Below, in pieces: positions 44,533 to 57,480 of a DNA stretch of 64,000 bases. Location of the stretch: assembly GCA_920105625.2 (NCBI GenBank), contig OV050030.1:321828531-321892530 (forward strand). Direction: 5' to 3'. The notes under the pieces are model-generated. The model was not told the DNA's origin and did not search any database. It saw only the letters and a program-made list of their open reading frames with translations. This DNA comes from Clusia tigrina. Lineage: Eukaryota > Arthropoda > Insecta > Diptera > Clusiidae. The position numbers and the translations under genes are program-made. Each line of letters starts with the position of its first letter. Position 1 is the first letter of the stretch.

Positions 44533-44699
44533 GTTACAATTGCTAACTGCTGTTGACGCATTAGCCGTTGTCGTTCACGCGCCTGCTTCCGTAGCGACAC
44601 CATTACTCGTTCTGCGAAGGTTGACACCGCGTTCTATTTAGCAGGTTACTCCAGCATTGCATCCACCATGTTTGCTGTTGTTGGGATCTGACCAAGGCA

Positions 44700-45960
44700 T
44701 ACCGTAGCTCCTCCCTCGAATTCGCCCATGCTTTTTACGCAGTAGGGGTCTTCTGATATTTTGAAACGAAAGAAATATTTATTATGGGTCATATTCCTGC
44801 CTCTGTCTCGTACAGTAGCACCCTGTTGCCGAGTTAGTTGCTAATTACGCGCCGCAAGTATGTTGATACTTTAAAATTGCCCGGAGCTTGCATGATTTGC
44901 CCCCCAATTCGCTGAATTAAATGCCTTCTTAATATCCAGATTGACCACCGCGCAGTCCATCTAGTGCCACTCGTCGTATCCCGAGCAATGCTTACAGTGA
45001 ACGGGAGTCGCTGATATTTTGTTGGACATTCGTGGCATCGATGCATCACATACTTGCTCAATATATTCCGCAGCCATGGTATTGCAGTTTCGCCTTCAAT
45101 AGACGCTGAATTCCAGACAACGTCAAACGATTCCGCGTCGAACGCCCCCTTTCGCCAGCCAATTTTTATCGCCTTACTCACCTGTGTATTGCTTTGTTGT
45201 TCGCTCCATGTCTATTATAATGGCATTGTGATCGCTACCCGTGTATAAATCACTGACCTTCCGGAGAATTTGACTGGCAGTTGTGTCGTCCGCAAAGGCT
45301 AGATCTATGATGGACCTTCCTCTGTCATTGTCGAATGTGTAATGGCCTGGCGCATTCAACAGCACTAATTCAAGAAGTGCGAAGTCATCGACTACGCGGT
45401 CTCTAGCATTTGTATGGTCACTGCCTTAAGTCCGACACCACGCGTTGAAGTCGGGTTTTTGTCCTTCTTGGTGATTATCGGGTTTTTGTCCGTCGCTTCT
45501 TCAATCACCAATGCCATCATTTCCCCGAACTGTCGCATTGCCCAACTTGGAACAGCGTAGCGGCTGAAGAAGTAAATATTCTCCACTTTCATTCAGGTAT
45601 AACCGCTCTCTTTGTTTGCCATCTTGCTTTGAGGGGTGGTCTCCCCAATCGACCAGATGGCTGCTCTGCTTGTTTCATCCGCACATCAGTTTGGGGAATC
45701 CTTCCTTGCATAATGTTCCAAAAGTAGTGCCACATCTGCCTTCACTTCGTTCTTATAGTGCATCAGAAGATCCTGTGCAGCTTCACAATGGTTTAGATTG
45801 AGCTGGACTACTCTCATTCTTTCTTATTTTCTGATGTCTCCCGGTGTCGTGGACATTTCATCCTGCTCGCTGGATGCGTGCTTTGCTTTATTTTGGCAAT
45901 TCGCTGCCAGCCTCGCCACACTTTTGGTAGAGTACACTTCGATCAGACTCTGTTAGCTCA
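44700..45960 (-). mobile_element. R1-clade non-LTR retrotransposon fragment
   Basis: Minus-strand remains of an ORF1 tail, an endonuclease and the start of an RT, with the gene order and wording of R1-like elements. Ends are not defined. Confidence 0.7.
44834..45814 (-). pseudogene. R1-like ORF2 (endonuclease, RT start)
   Basis: From about 45814: MRVVQLNLNHCEAAQDLL, the R1-type first endonuclease strand. Then VENIYFFSRYAVPSWAMRQF and LLNAPGHYTFDNDRGRSIID with SDHNAIIID (45174-45365), GWRKGAFDAESFDVVW, and RT pieces (DIKKAFNSANW and FKVSTYLRRVISN). Frameshifts and stops between every block. The catalytic RT box is not present. Confidence 0.75.
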
Positions 45961-46516
45961 AAAATCGTCGGCATCAAAATTCAGTATTATCATTAATGAA
46001 ATCTCTTAGTGTCCCATTTTTAATACTGAAATGCATCTCTAGATTATTGGGAGATTTAGTTTCAAACGATTCGGATAAAAATAAGTTATTCGGAGGGAAG
46101 ACCATTTTGTTATATGGTAATTTTCGATAGATTTTGCCTGTTGTACTGCATTGTTTACGATCAACTTTGATTGAAAACTGTATCACCAGTTGGAGTGAAT
46201 TTGCTTTATTACACCGTGTTTTATTGCCACAAAATATTTTAATATTTTAGTAGCGAAAAATCTACATCATACGAACGATTTATTAGAAATAATATCAGAT
46301 CTTCAAAAATAGGGTCTAAAAGCGATAAGCGCAGTTCACAAGCTAAAATAGAAGATGAAAGAACCTATAGATATGTTTCTCCTTACCTTTGATGTAACCG
46401 AAAATATAAAAAATATATGAAATAAAAACTATACTGCATTCCGTTGTTGTCATTGAGGCTGTGAAACAATCCCTAATGTAAATTATGGCAGTCGTAGGGA
46501 CACACGCAAAACTACT
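45961..46516. other. Low-information stretch
   Basis: 556 bp. One minus-strand frame (45974-46186) encodes FPPNNLFLSESFETKSPNNL and could be a remnant, but I do not recognise it. Nothing else is visible. Confidence 0.4.
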
Positions 46517-46559
46517 GTGGCAAATAGTCAAGATATGTCAAATGTACAGGGAAACACAA

Positions 46560-46900
46560 ATCAATATATTGCAATAAGACTGAACAACATCAACCAAAGT
46601 GCTGCAATTGTGGCGAGACCCACCCCGCTAGCTACAGAGGATGCTTTGTTGCCAAAGAGCTACAAGAAATACGCGACCAAAGAATCGGTAAAAAAAAAGA
46701 GCGATTCTCATGCCCAAAGCTCATTAAGCAAACCTGCAGAAACCCATTCAAAAAACTCTGTTCGCAGACCAATTGCCCAAATAAACGATGCAATATTAAA
46801 TTGTCTACAATACATACTCCCAACTAGTAGAACAGAACAAACATCAGGAAGAAGCAAACATTTTACAACAAATATTATAAAAACTCACGAAACAAAATGA
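46560..46900 (+). pseudogene. Jockey-like ORF1 remnant
   Basis: In one frame KCCNCGETHPASYRGCFVAK is a Jockey-type zinc knuckle (near 46595), followed by KELQEIRDQR. Another frame stays open from 46517 to 46900 but lacks motifs, so it is probably the shadow frame. Confidence 0.6.
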
Positions 46901-47465
46901 AATTAATATAGAACTTGAAAAGAGGTTGCAAAATCTTCAAAAAACCCTACACCAGGCCAAGGTCTCCATCTGACAAAAACTGGATTAATAAAATATCAAA
47001 AGACCATACCCGTAAAATAAAGGCATTCAAAAATAATTCTCTTAGGCAATCAAATTAACCTAACGCTGACTACTCGATCCCCCCAATAAAAAAAAACCGA
47101 CAATACATAGGCCAAAGACAACACAGAAAAAGCTGCAGCTTTTTTGGAGTACCTTGAACGTACCTTTAAGCCGAACGTCACATCGAGTTTAGCCGAAATG
47201 GAATCTCTGCACCATGATAAATATGTCGAAATCCCTCCGGTTACAGACGTTGACCTATGAACAGAAATAAGGAAATTAAAGCCTAAGAAGTCGCCAGGAT
47301 TCGACCACATCACTCCCTCAAAATGTAATATCTAAAAGAACAAAAAATATGAAATCTACTTTTGGATTGGAACATCCATCTACTGGACAACCGCCGAGGT
47401 AATCATGTTCAACAAGCCAGGGAAGCCAGCGCACGATGTAAGATCATATCGGCCTACTGCCCATA

Positions 47466-48358
47466 GGTAGGTAGGTAGGAGTGGCAGCCTAGTTTACCAA
47501 AAGAACACTTGTTCGCCCCTAATGGCACATTGTGATACTACGGAGTGGCGCCTTTCAAACACTGACTAAAAGGTTCTCTTACTGGAGATGGTGATAGTCA
47601 GCGTAAGGACAGTGCCAGGAAACGCACGACTTCTCTATTATGTTGCAGGAAACCATCCTGATAGTTTGATGAACCTTGCTATGACCCTAATATTAAACGA
47701 TAGCAGGTCTGTCACACTTGTAAGAAATTAGGCACCAAAGATGGAATTTCTTCTTCTGCTCAAGGATGGGAGAACCGTCTCGTCCTCCTTCTAGGAACCA
47801 CAGACTCGGCAGAAATCGTTAGGGTAGGCCCAGTCTTTTTGCGTGCTTTCCCAGTATGCAGTGGCCAGTCAAAACCGACACAGTTGTCGAGAGAGACATG
47901 CGATCAAGTCGAAGAAGTTGATTGGTTCTATGTTTGTCCATTCTTGCCCAAGTTAGTCCCGCCATGTGGCAGGATTGCTCGTCAACCCAGGATTTGTATG
48001 CTTGGCTGTTGCCAGAGGGATGCCAATATTTACGGAGGACTGAATTTCGTGCAGAAGGGTCGCTCACCTCGCAGTTGCCCGGGATGTCGCTATGACCGGG
48101 AAACCAGACTAGGTGCACCCTTAGCTATGTTCGACATTCATGAATAAGTCTTGAGGTGGCCGTAGAGCCAAAAAGAGATTTAATGGCGGCTTGGGTGTCT
48201 GAGACGATAGCTATGTCAACTGCCCCGATATCGCTACTCAGCATCTATTTAGCTGAGTGATAAATGGCCATGACCTCAGCCAGAAAGACGCTGCAATGGT
48301 CAGGGAGATGAAGGGAGATTTTTGAGTCCAGTTTTTTAGAAAGGATACCGCTGCCGTA
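47466..48358 (-). mobile_element. LOA-like non-LTR 3' fragment (893 bp)
   Basis: Flanked by the 11-bp direct repeat TACTGCCCATA (47455-47465 and 48359-48369), which shows target-primed insertion of a 5'-truncated copy. On the minus strand it ends in CCTACCTACCTACC rather than poly(A). It carries an RNase H domain and the 3' region of LOA-like elements. Confidence 0.85.
47819..48340 (-). pseudogene. LOA-like RNase H remnant
   Basis: Minus strand: FLAEVMAIYHSA, DIAIVSDTQAAIKSL, HLVWFPGHSDIPGNCEVSD (RNase H acidic and His positions), then TNQLLRLDRMSLSTTVSVLT with GHCILGKHAKRLGLP and, after a stop, FCRVCGS. The order and spacing fit LOA/Bilbo-type ORF2 ends. Stops near 48246 and 48141 break it. 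Confidence 0.75.
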
Positions 48359-49574
48359 TACTGCCCATAATTTCAAAACTTATAGAGAAGCTTCTTGCTA
48401 AATGTCTCAACCACATAATTGAGCATAGAAAACTTACACCTGCGCACCAATTTGGTTTGCTCACGAATTGATCAAGTCTACAGGATAATGCCTACTGAAA
48501 AAATGTGTATCCGCATTTTTTTTTTTTTTATGTGTCAAAAGCATTCGATAAAGTATGCCATGGCGGGCTCCTCAACAAAATGTATGCTCAGTTACCAACA
48601 TAGAATTATAACATACTAAAATCATACTTATCACTTCGCTTTTTTCGAATCAAACAGGTAACCACATACTCTAATCTCATGGAAATAAAAGCTGGTGTAC
48701 CTCAGGGTAGTGTGTTGGGACCCATCCTGTACCTACTCTTTACATGTGACTTACCTAAAGACAAAAACTGCGTCACAGCAACATTTACAGACGACACAGC
48801 AATTCTATCGGTGGAAAAATCAGTAACTGAGTCTATCACGCAGCTGCAGCATCATCTAAATTAAATCTTTGAGTTGAGAGCCATATGGCGTATCAAGCTG
48901 AACGAATCTAAATCGGTCCATATAGACTTCACATACAATAGAGCCCGATATCTTCCATTATATATAAGCGGCGTACTAATCCCGAACCATAACACCGTTA
49001 AATAGTTAGGTGTGACCCTGGATGCTAATCTTCGATGGAACGCTCACGTCTAAAAGAAAACAGAAGAACTTGAATTAAAATTCAGAAGTATATATTGGCT
49101 CATGGGCAAACCATCTGCGTTATCCGCCTTATCAAAATTCCGTATACAAGCAAGTGCTTATACCGATATAGACCTATGAAATTCAACTATGGGGTTACTC
49201 AAGTTCCTGCAATATAATGTAGTTTCAAAGCTTCCAAAATAAAGTACTAAGATTTGCCGTAAATCCGCCTTGGTATAGCTGAAGCAGCGTCATCGAACGG
49301 GACCTTGGCATCGAGTCAGTTGCCGCTACAATACAAAAATATGCAAAGTCCGACAGACTTTCTAACGATGTGCACAGCGAAGCCTCAGTCCTTACTGATC
49401 CAAGCGAGTGGAAGGAACGTTTTAAACGTAAAAAACCGAACCATCTTATATAGTAACCAACTTCTCTGCAAGTATTGTACAGATTACTTGTTTTATACAA
49501 AATTAGATATAAATTGTTCGATAGTTTTTAAATATTTTAACTAGTTACAATGTAAATAAATATAAAGAAAAAAT

Positions 49575-50021
49575 TTCCACAAAATATGAGAGCATTACTT
49601 GATGAAGATCAGTTTTTAGAATTTTTAAAATCTATCGGGAATGGAGTAGCATCACAATTTCCTCCATTTCTTGAATATATTATATAAATACCACAGCATG
49701 TGATCAGTGACGAGGCAAATATAATAACTGATTCTTTTGGAAACGTCTCTGAGAACATTTTACCAGATCTCATGTTTAAATCAGTTATGTTAGCTCCAAA
49801 AAATTATGATTGTTATTTAGTCATTTCGGATATTTTGAACCGTTGTCTAGTGAACAGAAAGTTTATGATACAATTATTTGTGACAACGATTCAGAAGTAA
49901 ACAATTATCTTGTAGAAATTTTGAATTCTTTGACAATTAGTGGCTTACCACCATATAACTTAGCATTGAAAGTCAATTGTATTATGCGTCTCATTAAAAA
50001 TTTGAATGCTAAGGATGCATA
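49575..50021 (+). pseudogene. Helitron helicase C-terminal fragment
   Basis: RALLDEDQFLEFLKSIGNG, VISDEANIITDSFGNVSENI, APKNYDCYLVISDILN, then, after a frameshift, EVNNYLVEILNSLTISGLPP and LKVNCIMRLIKNLNAKD. These are the final motifs of Helitron Rep-helicase proteins (the SLTISGLPPYNLALK block). This is the part missing from the Helitron at 51067-57480, yet it lies upstream of that element's start. Confidence 0.72.
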
Positions 50022-50024
50022 GAT

Positions 50025-50190
50025 CAATGGGAACTAAAGGCCACCCCGGAACTGGCCTATAAGAAGTGTATGGCTGACTGGGCTTCGAAAGGAGCGAGAA
50101 AATACATTTTGATGGTTAAATGAATATTTTGTGTTTTATTATGACATGAATTCCGGGTCAATATTTGACAATATATATTAGTTCACCAAG
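50025..50190 (+). pseudogene. Possible mariner transposase C-terminal scrap
   Basis: WELKATPELAYKKCMADWAS followed by KYILMVK and a stop, then AATTCCGGGTCAATATTTGACA. The KC..DW pattern resembles the C terminus of mariner transposases, with the usual 3' flank. Very short; weak. Confidence 0.35.
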
Positions 50191-50444
50191 TTGTTGTCAC
50201 AGCCTCAGAATTAGTACCTCAACCAGTTAGTATGGAATTGTTAAATTGAACCGATTCATGTTCTCTATCATGGAAGCAAGTGCCTTTGAAGGCGTTATTT
50301 TATTTTAAATTTTCTTAGCCCACTGCGAATTGCAAAAAGTTTTACTAATACCTTCAAAGCTATTTTGCTTTTCCTCCATTTAGAATTAATTAATGGCTAA
50401 TTTTATTACGTGTAATCGGTATGAATACTTGTGTACTTGCTTTT

Positions 50445-50690
<246 letters not shown>

Positions 50691-52698
50691 TAAAAACAAG
50701 TTGTCCTATGTTCGTGATTTTTTAACTCAAGAACCACTCAATCGATTTTCAAACGAGTATATGCGTTGGAAAGGCCTACTTTCACTGATGGTTTAGAAAA
50801 ATTTTTACGAATATGCGTTATACGCACACTTTTATGATGGTGTGTTTTCCCCATATAAAATGTATTTTTTTTCTTATGAAAATTACATTTTGTCGGTATA
50901 AGGCTCTGCTTGCTCGCGTCATTTGACTTATTTAATTTGTGTGTGTTTATTGATTGGCATTTAAGTTTACAGTGTGAGCATTGATATTTTTTTATATATT
51001 GATTTGTAATCTTTCAGTTAAATTTAAAATCTTTTGCATCAAAAAAAAATTAAAAATTAATCAACAATGCCGCGACGAAGCCGTTCACAAATTGGCCGAC
51101 GAACACGCCACAGCAGTCAAATACGTTTAAATAGATGTAATCAGGATGAACAAGAGCGATTAGAAAGTAATGAATTAGCAAGGCAACGAATGGCACGATC
51201 AAGATCAAATCAAAATCAAGAACAAAGAGAAGAATGTATTGAAAGTGTGAGAGTTAGAAACAGAAGAGATCGTGAAACTGAACGTGACAATCAAAACAGG
51301 CAACATTGGAGACGTAGCCATTCAATTGAAAATTTGGATCGTGCAGGTTTTAATTATGATCATAACATTGATTACGCTTCGCATCCATCTATTCAAATTG
51401 GCAAAATGGATAAAGTTTGTAATAAATGCAACGCATTTAAATTTAAAAATGAAACCGATGGAATATGTTGTGCTGGCGGAAAAGTTAAATTAACACCATT
51501 AAGTCCACCACCTGAGCCATTATTCTCTTTGGTTGATGGCAGAACAAATCAGTCAAAAGATTTCTTGAAATTCATTCAGTCGTACAATAGTTGCTTTCAT
51601 ATGACATCGTTTGGAGCACAACACATTGTTCGTGATAGATTTATGCCAACTTTTAAGGTAAATAATGTGGTTTTCAATTCAGATATTTATATATGTTTGA
51701 TTTATACGAAACTTCTAACCAAATTTATACGAAAATTCTAACCAATTTGTTGAATATTAATTAAAGATTCAGGGTCAGGTGTACCATAAAATTGGTTCGT
51801 TATTGCCATTCGACAACCAAGAGTATCGCTTTCCACAAATTTATTTCATGGGAAATGGAGATGAAGAAGTTGATCAGCGTTATTCAATAAATCCGAAATT
51901 AAGCAAACCAGTTATTCGTGAATTACAAATATTATTACATGAACATAATGAATTGGTTAGAATGTTTAAATCACAAATTGATAATGTGCCTGCTGACAAT
52001 TATGGAATAAGAATAAATGCGGATAAAACGCCAGCTGGCCAACATGTAGGAAGATTTAATTCACCAAGATTTGAAGATGAAGTAGCGATTGTCATGGTTG
52101 GAGAAGAATTCAATAGGCGTGATATTATTTTGCAACGTAGAAATGACCAGTTGGAAAATGTTAGTGAAACACACCGTTCTTATGATTCGTTGCAATATCC
52201 GCTAATTTTTTGGCAAGGTGAAGATGGGTACCATTTCAATTTATGAATGATTAATCATTCAACCGGTGCGTACAAAATAAAATAATTTTAAGGAATGAAA
52301 TTTAAACATAATTGATTAATGGAATTTATTTTTATATCTTTTTATGGCAGGTGCGGGAACTGATAAGAAGGTTAGTGCTATGAATTATTACGCGTATCGA
52401 TTAATGGTTCGACAAAATGAATACAATCACATAAGCTTTTTCATCAGTACATTGTTGATATGTATGCAAAAATTGAAAGTGAACGTTTAAATTTCATCAA
52501 ATATAACCAAGCAAAACTACGTTCAGAAGAATACATTCATTTGCGTGATGCTATTAACAATGATGTGGATCCATATGATATTGGCAATATGGTGATTTTA
52601 CCATGATCATATGTTGGTGGACCACGACATATGCATGAATACGCGCAAGATGCAATGTGTTATGTGCGTCATTATGGAAGACCTGATTTATTTATAAC

Positions 52699-54946
52699 TA
52701 GGGCAAGGAATCTCATGCACTAAAAAATCGAAAATATGCGCATAAAACATGCACTTAAAATTAGAAAATATGCTTTAAAAAAACACAGAAAATGTGCAAT
52801 TAAAAATATTATTTCAATATTTTATTTAAAAAAAAGAATGCAAGTAATTTAAAAAAAAGGCTGAAAACAATTCATTTAATATATGTACATATAAAATTAG
52901 CATAAAGAAAAAAAACCATAAATTCAAAAAAAAAAAATTGTTAAATTAAAAATAAATAAAATTATAGCAATTAAGTACATATAAGAGAGATCAATTTTAA
53001 TTTATTGCGTTATTTGCATAAACAAAAAAGTTCTTTTTTAAGTTTTCAAACACAAAGCTTTCCCGATTAGGTCTTAAAAAGTTCTTGTACAAAGAAAAGG
53101 AGCGCTCAACATCAACAGATGTTACAGGAGCATATTTAAAAGCACACACTTCTTTTACGGTATAATTGGTTTGGGATGCATTTTCATCAATTTCCAAAAT
53201 TTCTGCAAGTTTCTTTATTTCAAGGAAACCTTTATTCTTTAAGAGAACATTGTTTACTTTGTCAATAATTTTTTGGCCAACTGACCCTTTTACGTAATTT
53301 ATTTTCTTCACAGAATTATTTATTAAATCGACTGCATCTTTCAAAGAATTTCTTCCTTCTAATTTTTTTATTACTTCGCATAAAAACCCATAATTGCTGT
53401 GTACAAAAATCAGTTGAGATTTGAGAGAAGGCAAGTCTAACAGTTCTTTCACGGTTTTAATCGATATCGAATCGGAATCGTCAAGCTCCTTTACTACTTC
53501 TCCAAAATTGTTGATGTTCTGGGCATAATATTTGACAGCATTTAGCCACGTTCCCCATCTTGTTATAATTGGCTCTGGAGGAAGCGGAATACCAGGAAAT
53601 TTTTCATTAAAAATCTGTACACGCGAAGGCGCTTTCAAAAAGATTTTTTTCCCATGTGATATAAGAGAATTCAGTTCAATAAAATTACTTCGAATTTCTT
53701 CCGCTACTCGGTGGACAGCATGAGCGATACAAGTAACATGCAATAGCTTCGGATAAAAAATTTGTAACCCCTTTGCCGCTTCTACCATGTAGGGCGCTGC
53801 GTCGGTTAAAAAAAGAAGAACTTTATTCTTGTCAAAATCCTCACCGAGCAAGGCAATGGAGTCGTTGAAGGCACGAGCTATTGTCGCGTGATTAGTTTTG
53901 TTCATTTCTACGACATTGAGCAAAAAGTTTTGTCGCACATATCTTCATTTTCATGTAAAATTCCCACAATAACATTTGCAACATACCTCCCCTGAATATC
54001 GGTGGTTTCATCTATGGAAATCCATAGGAAATGATCTGTTAAAGCATTTTTGATTTTTTTTAATGAGCGAACATACATTTCGTCGATATAAGTTTTGCGC
54101 ACTGACGTTTCATGTGGAATGAGCTCGTTAGTATATGTCTTCAAAAAATCTCTTAGTTTTGGGTTGTTGAGCTTATACAATGGAATATCTGCTGATATGA
54201 AAGCTTCGCATAAATCCATGGAGAATTTGCTAAGCCCCGCTGCTACAGAAGTAGTAATCAAAGGCTGTGTTTTTTCGGAGCGTCGATCATGCAATTACTT
54301 ATGTTTCGTGCTTTTCAAATGCTGGGCGACTTGAAATTTCCTTTCACAGCCCACTACCTTATTGCAAATTTTGCAAAAAAGGACAACTCCATCGTTTTGA
54401 AATACACTCGGATGTTCAGACGCGTATTTATTAAGTTGCTTTGATTTTCGGCATTGTACTCTGAAAGTATTATCAAATGTTAACTTCGATAATTCTGCGG
54501 AAAAGAATCTTAAAACCAACTCACTTTTCACTTAAAACGTGTTATGTTGTGTAAAGTTTAAAATTTTTCAGGGAATTCCCGAGCAAAACAGCAAAAATGT
54601 TGTGTTAATATAAAAGTTGACAGTTCAACAGGGTGGTTCAGGCGAATATTTTGTAACAAATTATGTGCCAACTTTTACCAGAAGATGTCGCACTAAGTAT
54701 CAGGGGCATTTTACTTTTTCAAATGGTAGCTAACCAAAATAGCAAAAATATGCAAAAAAAACATGCATTTATTATAAAATGTGCTAAAATATGCAAAAAC
54801 GGGTATTTTTAGCAAAATATGCAAAATATGCAAAAACAATTGAATGCCATTTTAAAGGAAATTTCACGATTTGCAAAGATAACTTAACCGTTTCCGTTTT
54901 AGGATGCCTAGTAAAAACATGCATTTGAATGAGATTCCTTGGCCTA
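52699..54946 (-). mobile_element. hAT element 2 (2248 bp) inside the Helitron
   Basis: Ends TAGGGCAAGGAATCTCAT (52699-52716) and, inverted, TAGGCCAAGGAATCTCAT (54929-54946), one mismatch in 18. The 8-bp target duplication TTTATAAC is at 52691-52698 and 54947-54954. Subterminal AAAATATGC/ATGCA motifs recur at both ends. Precise removal with one duplication restores the Helitron Rep frame. Confidence 0.95.
52997..54531 (-). pseudogene. hAT-2 transposase, broken
   Basis: From ATG 54531: a BED-like finger (CKICNKVVGCERKFQVAQHL then KSTKH). TAA at 54295-54297 interrupts an otherwise continuous frame, then GLSKFSMDLCEAFISADIPL and LWISIDETTDIQGRYVANV (first catalytic Asp region). A frameshift near 53920 leads to LFLTDAAPYMVEAAKGL (second Asp), HVTCIAHAVHRVAEEI and ITRWGTWLNAV, and the dimerisation end YAPVTSVDVERSFSLYKNFL to 52997. 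Two lesions only, so it is fairly young. Different from the hAT at 39638-41836. Confidence 0.9.
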
Positions 54947-57480
54947 TTTATAACTTTCACGTGCAATCCGCAATGGACAGAAATTAAAGAACATTTATTT
55001 GAAGGTAAAGGGCCAGCAGACCGGCATGATATAACTGCACGTGTATTTAAGCAAAAGATGAAATCATTAATGGACATGTTGATAAAATTAAAAATATTTG
55101 GTGAAGTACGTTGCTGGATGTATTCGATTGAATGGCAAAATAGAGGACTACCACACGCTCGCATTTTAATTTGGATGGTTGACAAAATAACACCAGAACA
55201 AATTGATAGCGTTATATCAGCAGAAATTCCTGATCCTGAAATTGATCCTAAATTGCATGAAATTTTTACCAAAAACATGATTCATGGACCATGCGGTAGT
55301 TTGAATATGAATTCAGTATGTATGCAAGATGGAAAGCGTACAAAAAATTATCCACAAGCATTAGTTTCTGAAACCATTACTGGAAATGATGGGTATCCAA
55401 AATATCGTCGACGATCAACACAAGAATGGTACATCTACAACTGTCAAAGTGGGAACACAAGAAATCGAGGTCGACAATCGTTTGATTGTCCCATTTTCAC
55501 CAATTTTATCAAAAACTTTTAAGGCTCACATTAACATTGAAAACTGCAATTCAGTTAAAGCGATCAAATATATTTGTAAATATGTATATCACGATAGGTA
55601 GTGATATGGCTGTTTTCGGTGTTGCTGAAAATGATGAAATAAAACATTACCGAACTGGTCGATACATCAGCAGTAATGAAGCAGTATGGCGTATACTCTT
55701 TTTTGCAATACATGAAAGATACCCGACCGTTCAATATTTAGCTGTTCATTTGAAAAATGGTCAGCGTATTTGTTTTAATGAACAAAATGCAGTACAAAGA
55801 GCAATTGCGCCACCAAATACAACTTTGACCGCATTTTTTAAATTGTGCCAAGAAGATTCATTTGCAAGAACATTGCTTTATGCTCAGGTTCAATCATATT
55901 ATACTTGGAATACATCAAAACAGGAATTTCAACGTCGAAAGCAAGGCAAACCTGTTCAAGGTCATCCAAATGTGTTTGAAACTGATGCTTTAGGTCGAAT
56001 TTACACAGATCACCCAAATAATGGTGAGTGTTTTAATTTGCGTTTGCTTTTGATAAATGTTCATGGTCCAACATCATTTAATTATTTGAGAACTCTTGAT
56101 GGACAATTATGCGCCACTTACCGTGAAGCATGTCAAAAACTAGGATTGCTTCAGCACGATACACATTGGGAAAATACATTAACTGATGCATCGGTATCAG
56201 CATATCCACAACAAATTAGAATTTTATTTTCTATCATCTCAACGTGCAATCCGGCTAATCCATCTGATTTATGGATGAAATTTCGTGATTACATGACGGA
56301 AGATATTTTACATCGAATACGCTACGCACCTTAAATATTAATGCTCAATTGAATTATACAGAGGAAATGTATAATGAGGCTTTGATATTGATTGAGGATA
56401 TGTGTTTAGGAATGGCGAGTAAACCTTTGGCTCAGTTAGGTATGCCATCACCAAATCGTTCAAGAAATGATATTTTTAATCAAGATTTGCTTCGAGAACA
56501 GAATTACGATCCAAATGTGCTGACAAATTATGTTCAAGAAAATATTCCTAAATTAAATCAACAGCAAAAACTAGCTTATAAAAAAATTATGCAAGAAATT
56601 GATAATGGTAATGGTGGGATGTACTTTTTGGATGCACCTGGTGGTACTGGCAAAACTTTTTTGATAACTTTAATTTAGCAACTGTACGAGCACGTGGTAG
56701 ATTTGCTTTGGCACTTGCATCTTCTGGAAATGCAGCCACTTTATTGGATTGTGGTGGGACAGCGCATTTAGCGCTGAAATTGCCTTTGAATATGTCGATT
56801 GCACCATCATGCAATTTATCAAAAACCTCTGGCATGGCTAGAGTTTTGAAACAATTTGATATTTTGTTGTGGGATGAATGCACAATGGCACACAAGAAAT
56901 CAATTGAAGCTTTGGATCGAACAATGAGAGATTTCCGTGGAAATCAAAATTTATTTGGTGGTGCTTTAATATTGTTAGCAGGAGACTTTAGACAAACATT
57001 ACCTGTTATCTCAAAATCAACACCAGCTGATGAAATAAATGCGTGTTTGAAGCTATCAAATCTATGGAGATACGTTAAAACGTTAAGTCTCACCACCAAT
57101 GTTCTTGTGCAATTGCAAAATGATCAATCAGCTGCAACATTTTCAAAGCAATTGCTTTTAATGGGTGATGGTAAAATGCCAATTGATAATGATGGTTTCA
57201 TTACAATTCCGAGAGATTTTTGCATATTCACACAATCAAAAGAAGAACTAATTGAAAAAGTCTTCCCAATACAAATCAATACAAAAATCAAGCAATACAA
57301 AAATCATGCTTGGTTGAGTGAAAGAGCTATATTGGCAGGAAAAAATAAGGATGTCAATGATTTGATTTTCATCATTCAATCTCAAATAGATGGTGAATTG
57401 ATCACATATAAATCTGTTGATACTGTGTAGAATCAAGAAGACGTAGTACATTACCCAACTGGTTATGTGGAATTTGTGTC

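Larger units (their letters stand above)
47090..49440 (+). pseudogene. Jockey-like ORF2 RT
   Basis: LERTFKPNVTSSLAEMESLH and LKPKKSPGFDHIT (to 47310) lead into RT. After the LOA insertion: LLPIISKLIEKLLAKCLNHI, DVSKAFDKVWHGGLL in pieces, KAGVPQGSVLGPILYLLF (48690-48745) and FTDDTAILSV (catalytic box, Thr in place of the usual Ala/Tyr). LNESKSVHI, GVTLDANLRWNAHV and the tail SSVIERDLGIESVAATIQKY end near 49440. Many stops. Confidence 0.8.
46517..49560 (+). mobile_element. Jockey-like non-LTR retrotransposon, split by a LOA fragment
   Basis: ORF1 zinc knuckle, then a decayed ORF2 RT running to an A-rich tail (AATAAATATAAAGAAAAAA near 49554). The RT is interrupted at 47466-48358 by a fragment with an 11-bp target duplication. 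The endonuclease is largely missing. Confidence 0.78.
51067..57430 (+). pseudogene. Helitron Rep-helicase (RepHel), broken
   Basis: Exon 1 51067-51657 (Arg-rich start, CNKCNAFKFKNETDGICC), intron with GTAAAT...CAG, exon 2 from 51773 (GQVYHKIGSLLP ... SLQYPLIFWQGEDGYHFN), TGA at 52244, and a second intron 52266-52350. Rep follows: DLFIT / FTCNPQW is split exactly by hAT-2; the HUH site reads GLPHARIL, so the second His is Arg. A Tyr motif YICKYVY lies near 55570, followed by a frameshift. Helicase: APGGTGKTF (Walker A, near 56638) and LLWDECTMAHK (Walker B), AGDFRQTLPVI, SLTTNV. It ends at a TAG (57428-57430) before the last helicase motifs. Confidence 0.88.
50691..57480 (+). mobile_element. 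Helitron, 3'-truncated, split by hAT-2
   Basis: Encodes a Rep-helicase with the Helitron N-terminal Cys motif, HUH Rep and PIF1-type helicase in order. Neither the 5' TC nor the 3' hairpin-CTRR terminus could be placed. The coding sequence stops near 57480, about 320 bp before a thiolase exon. A 2.25 kb hAT element sits in Rep. Confidence 0.85.
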
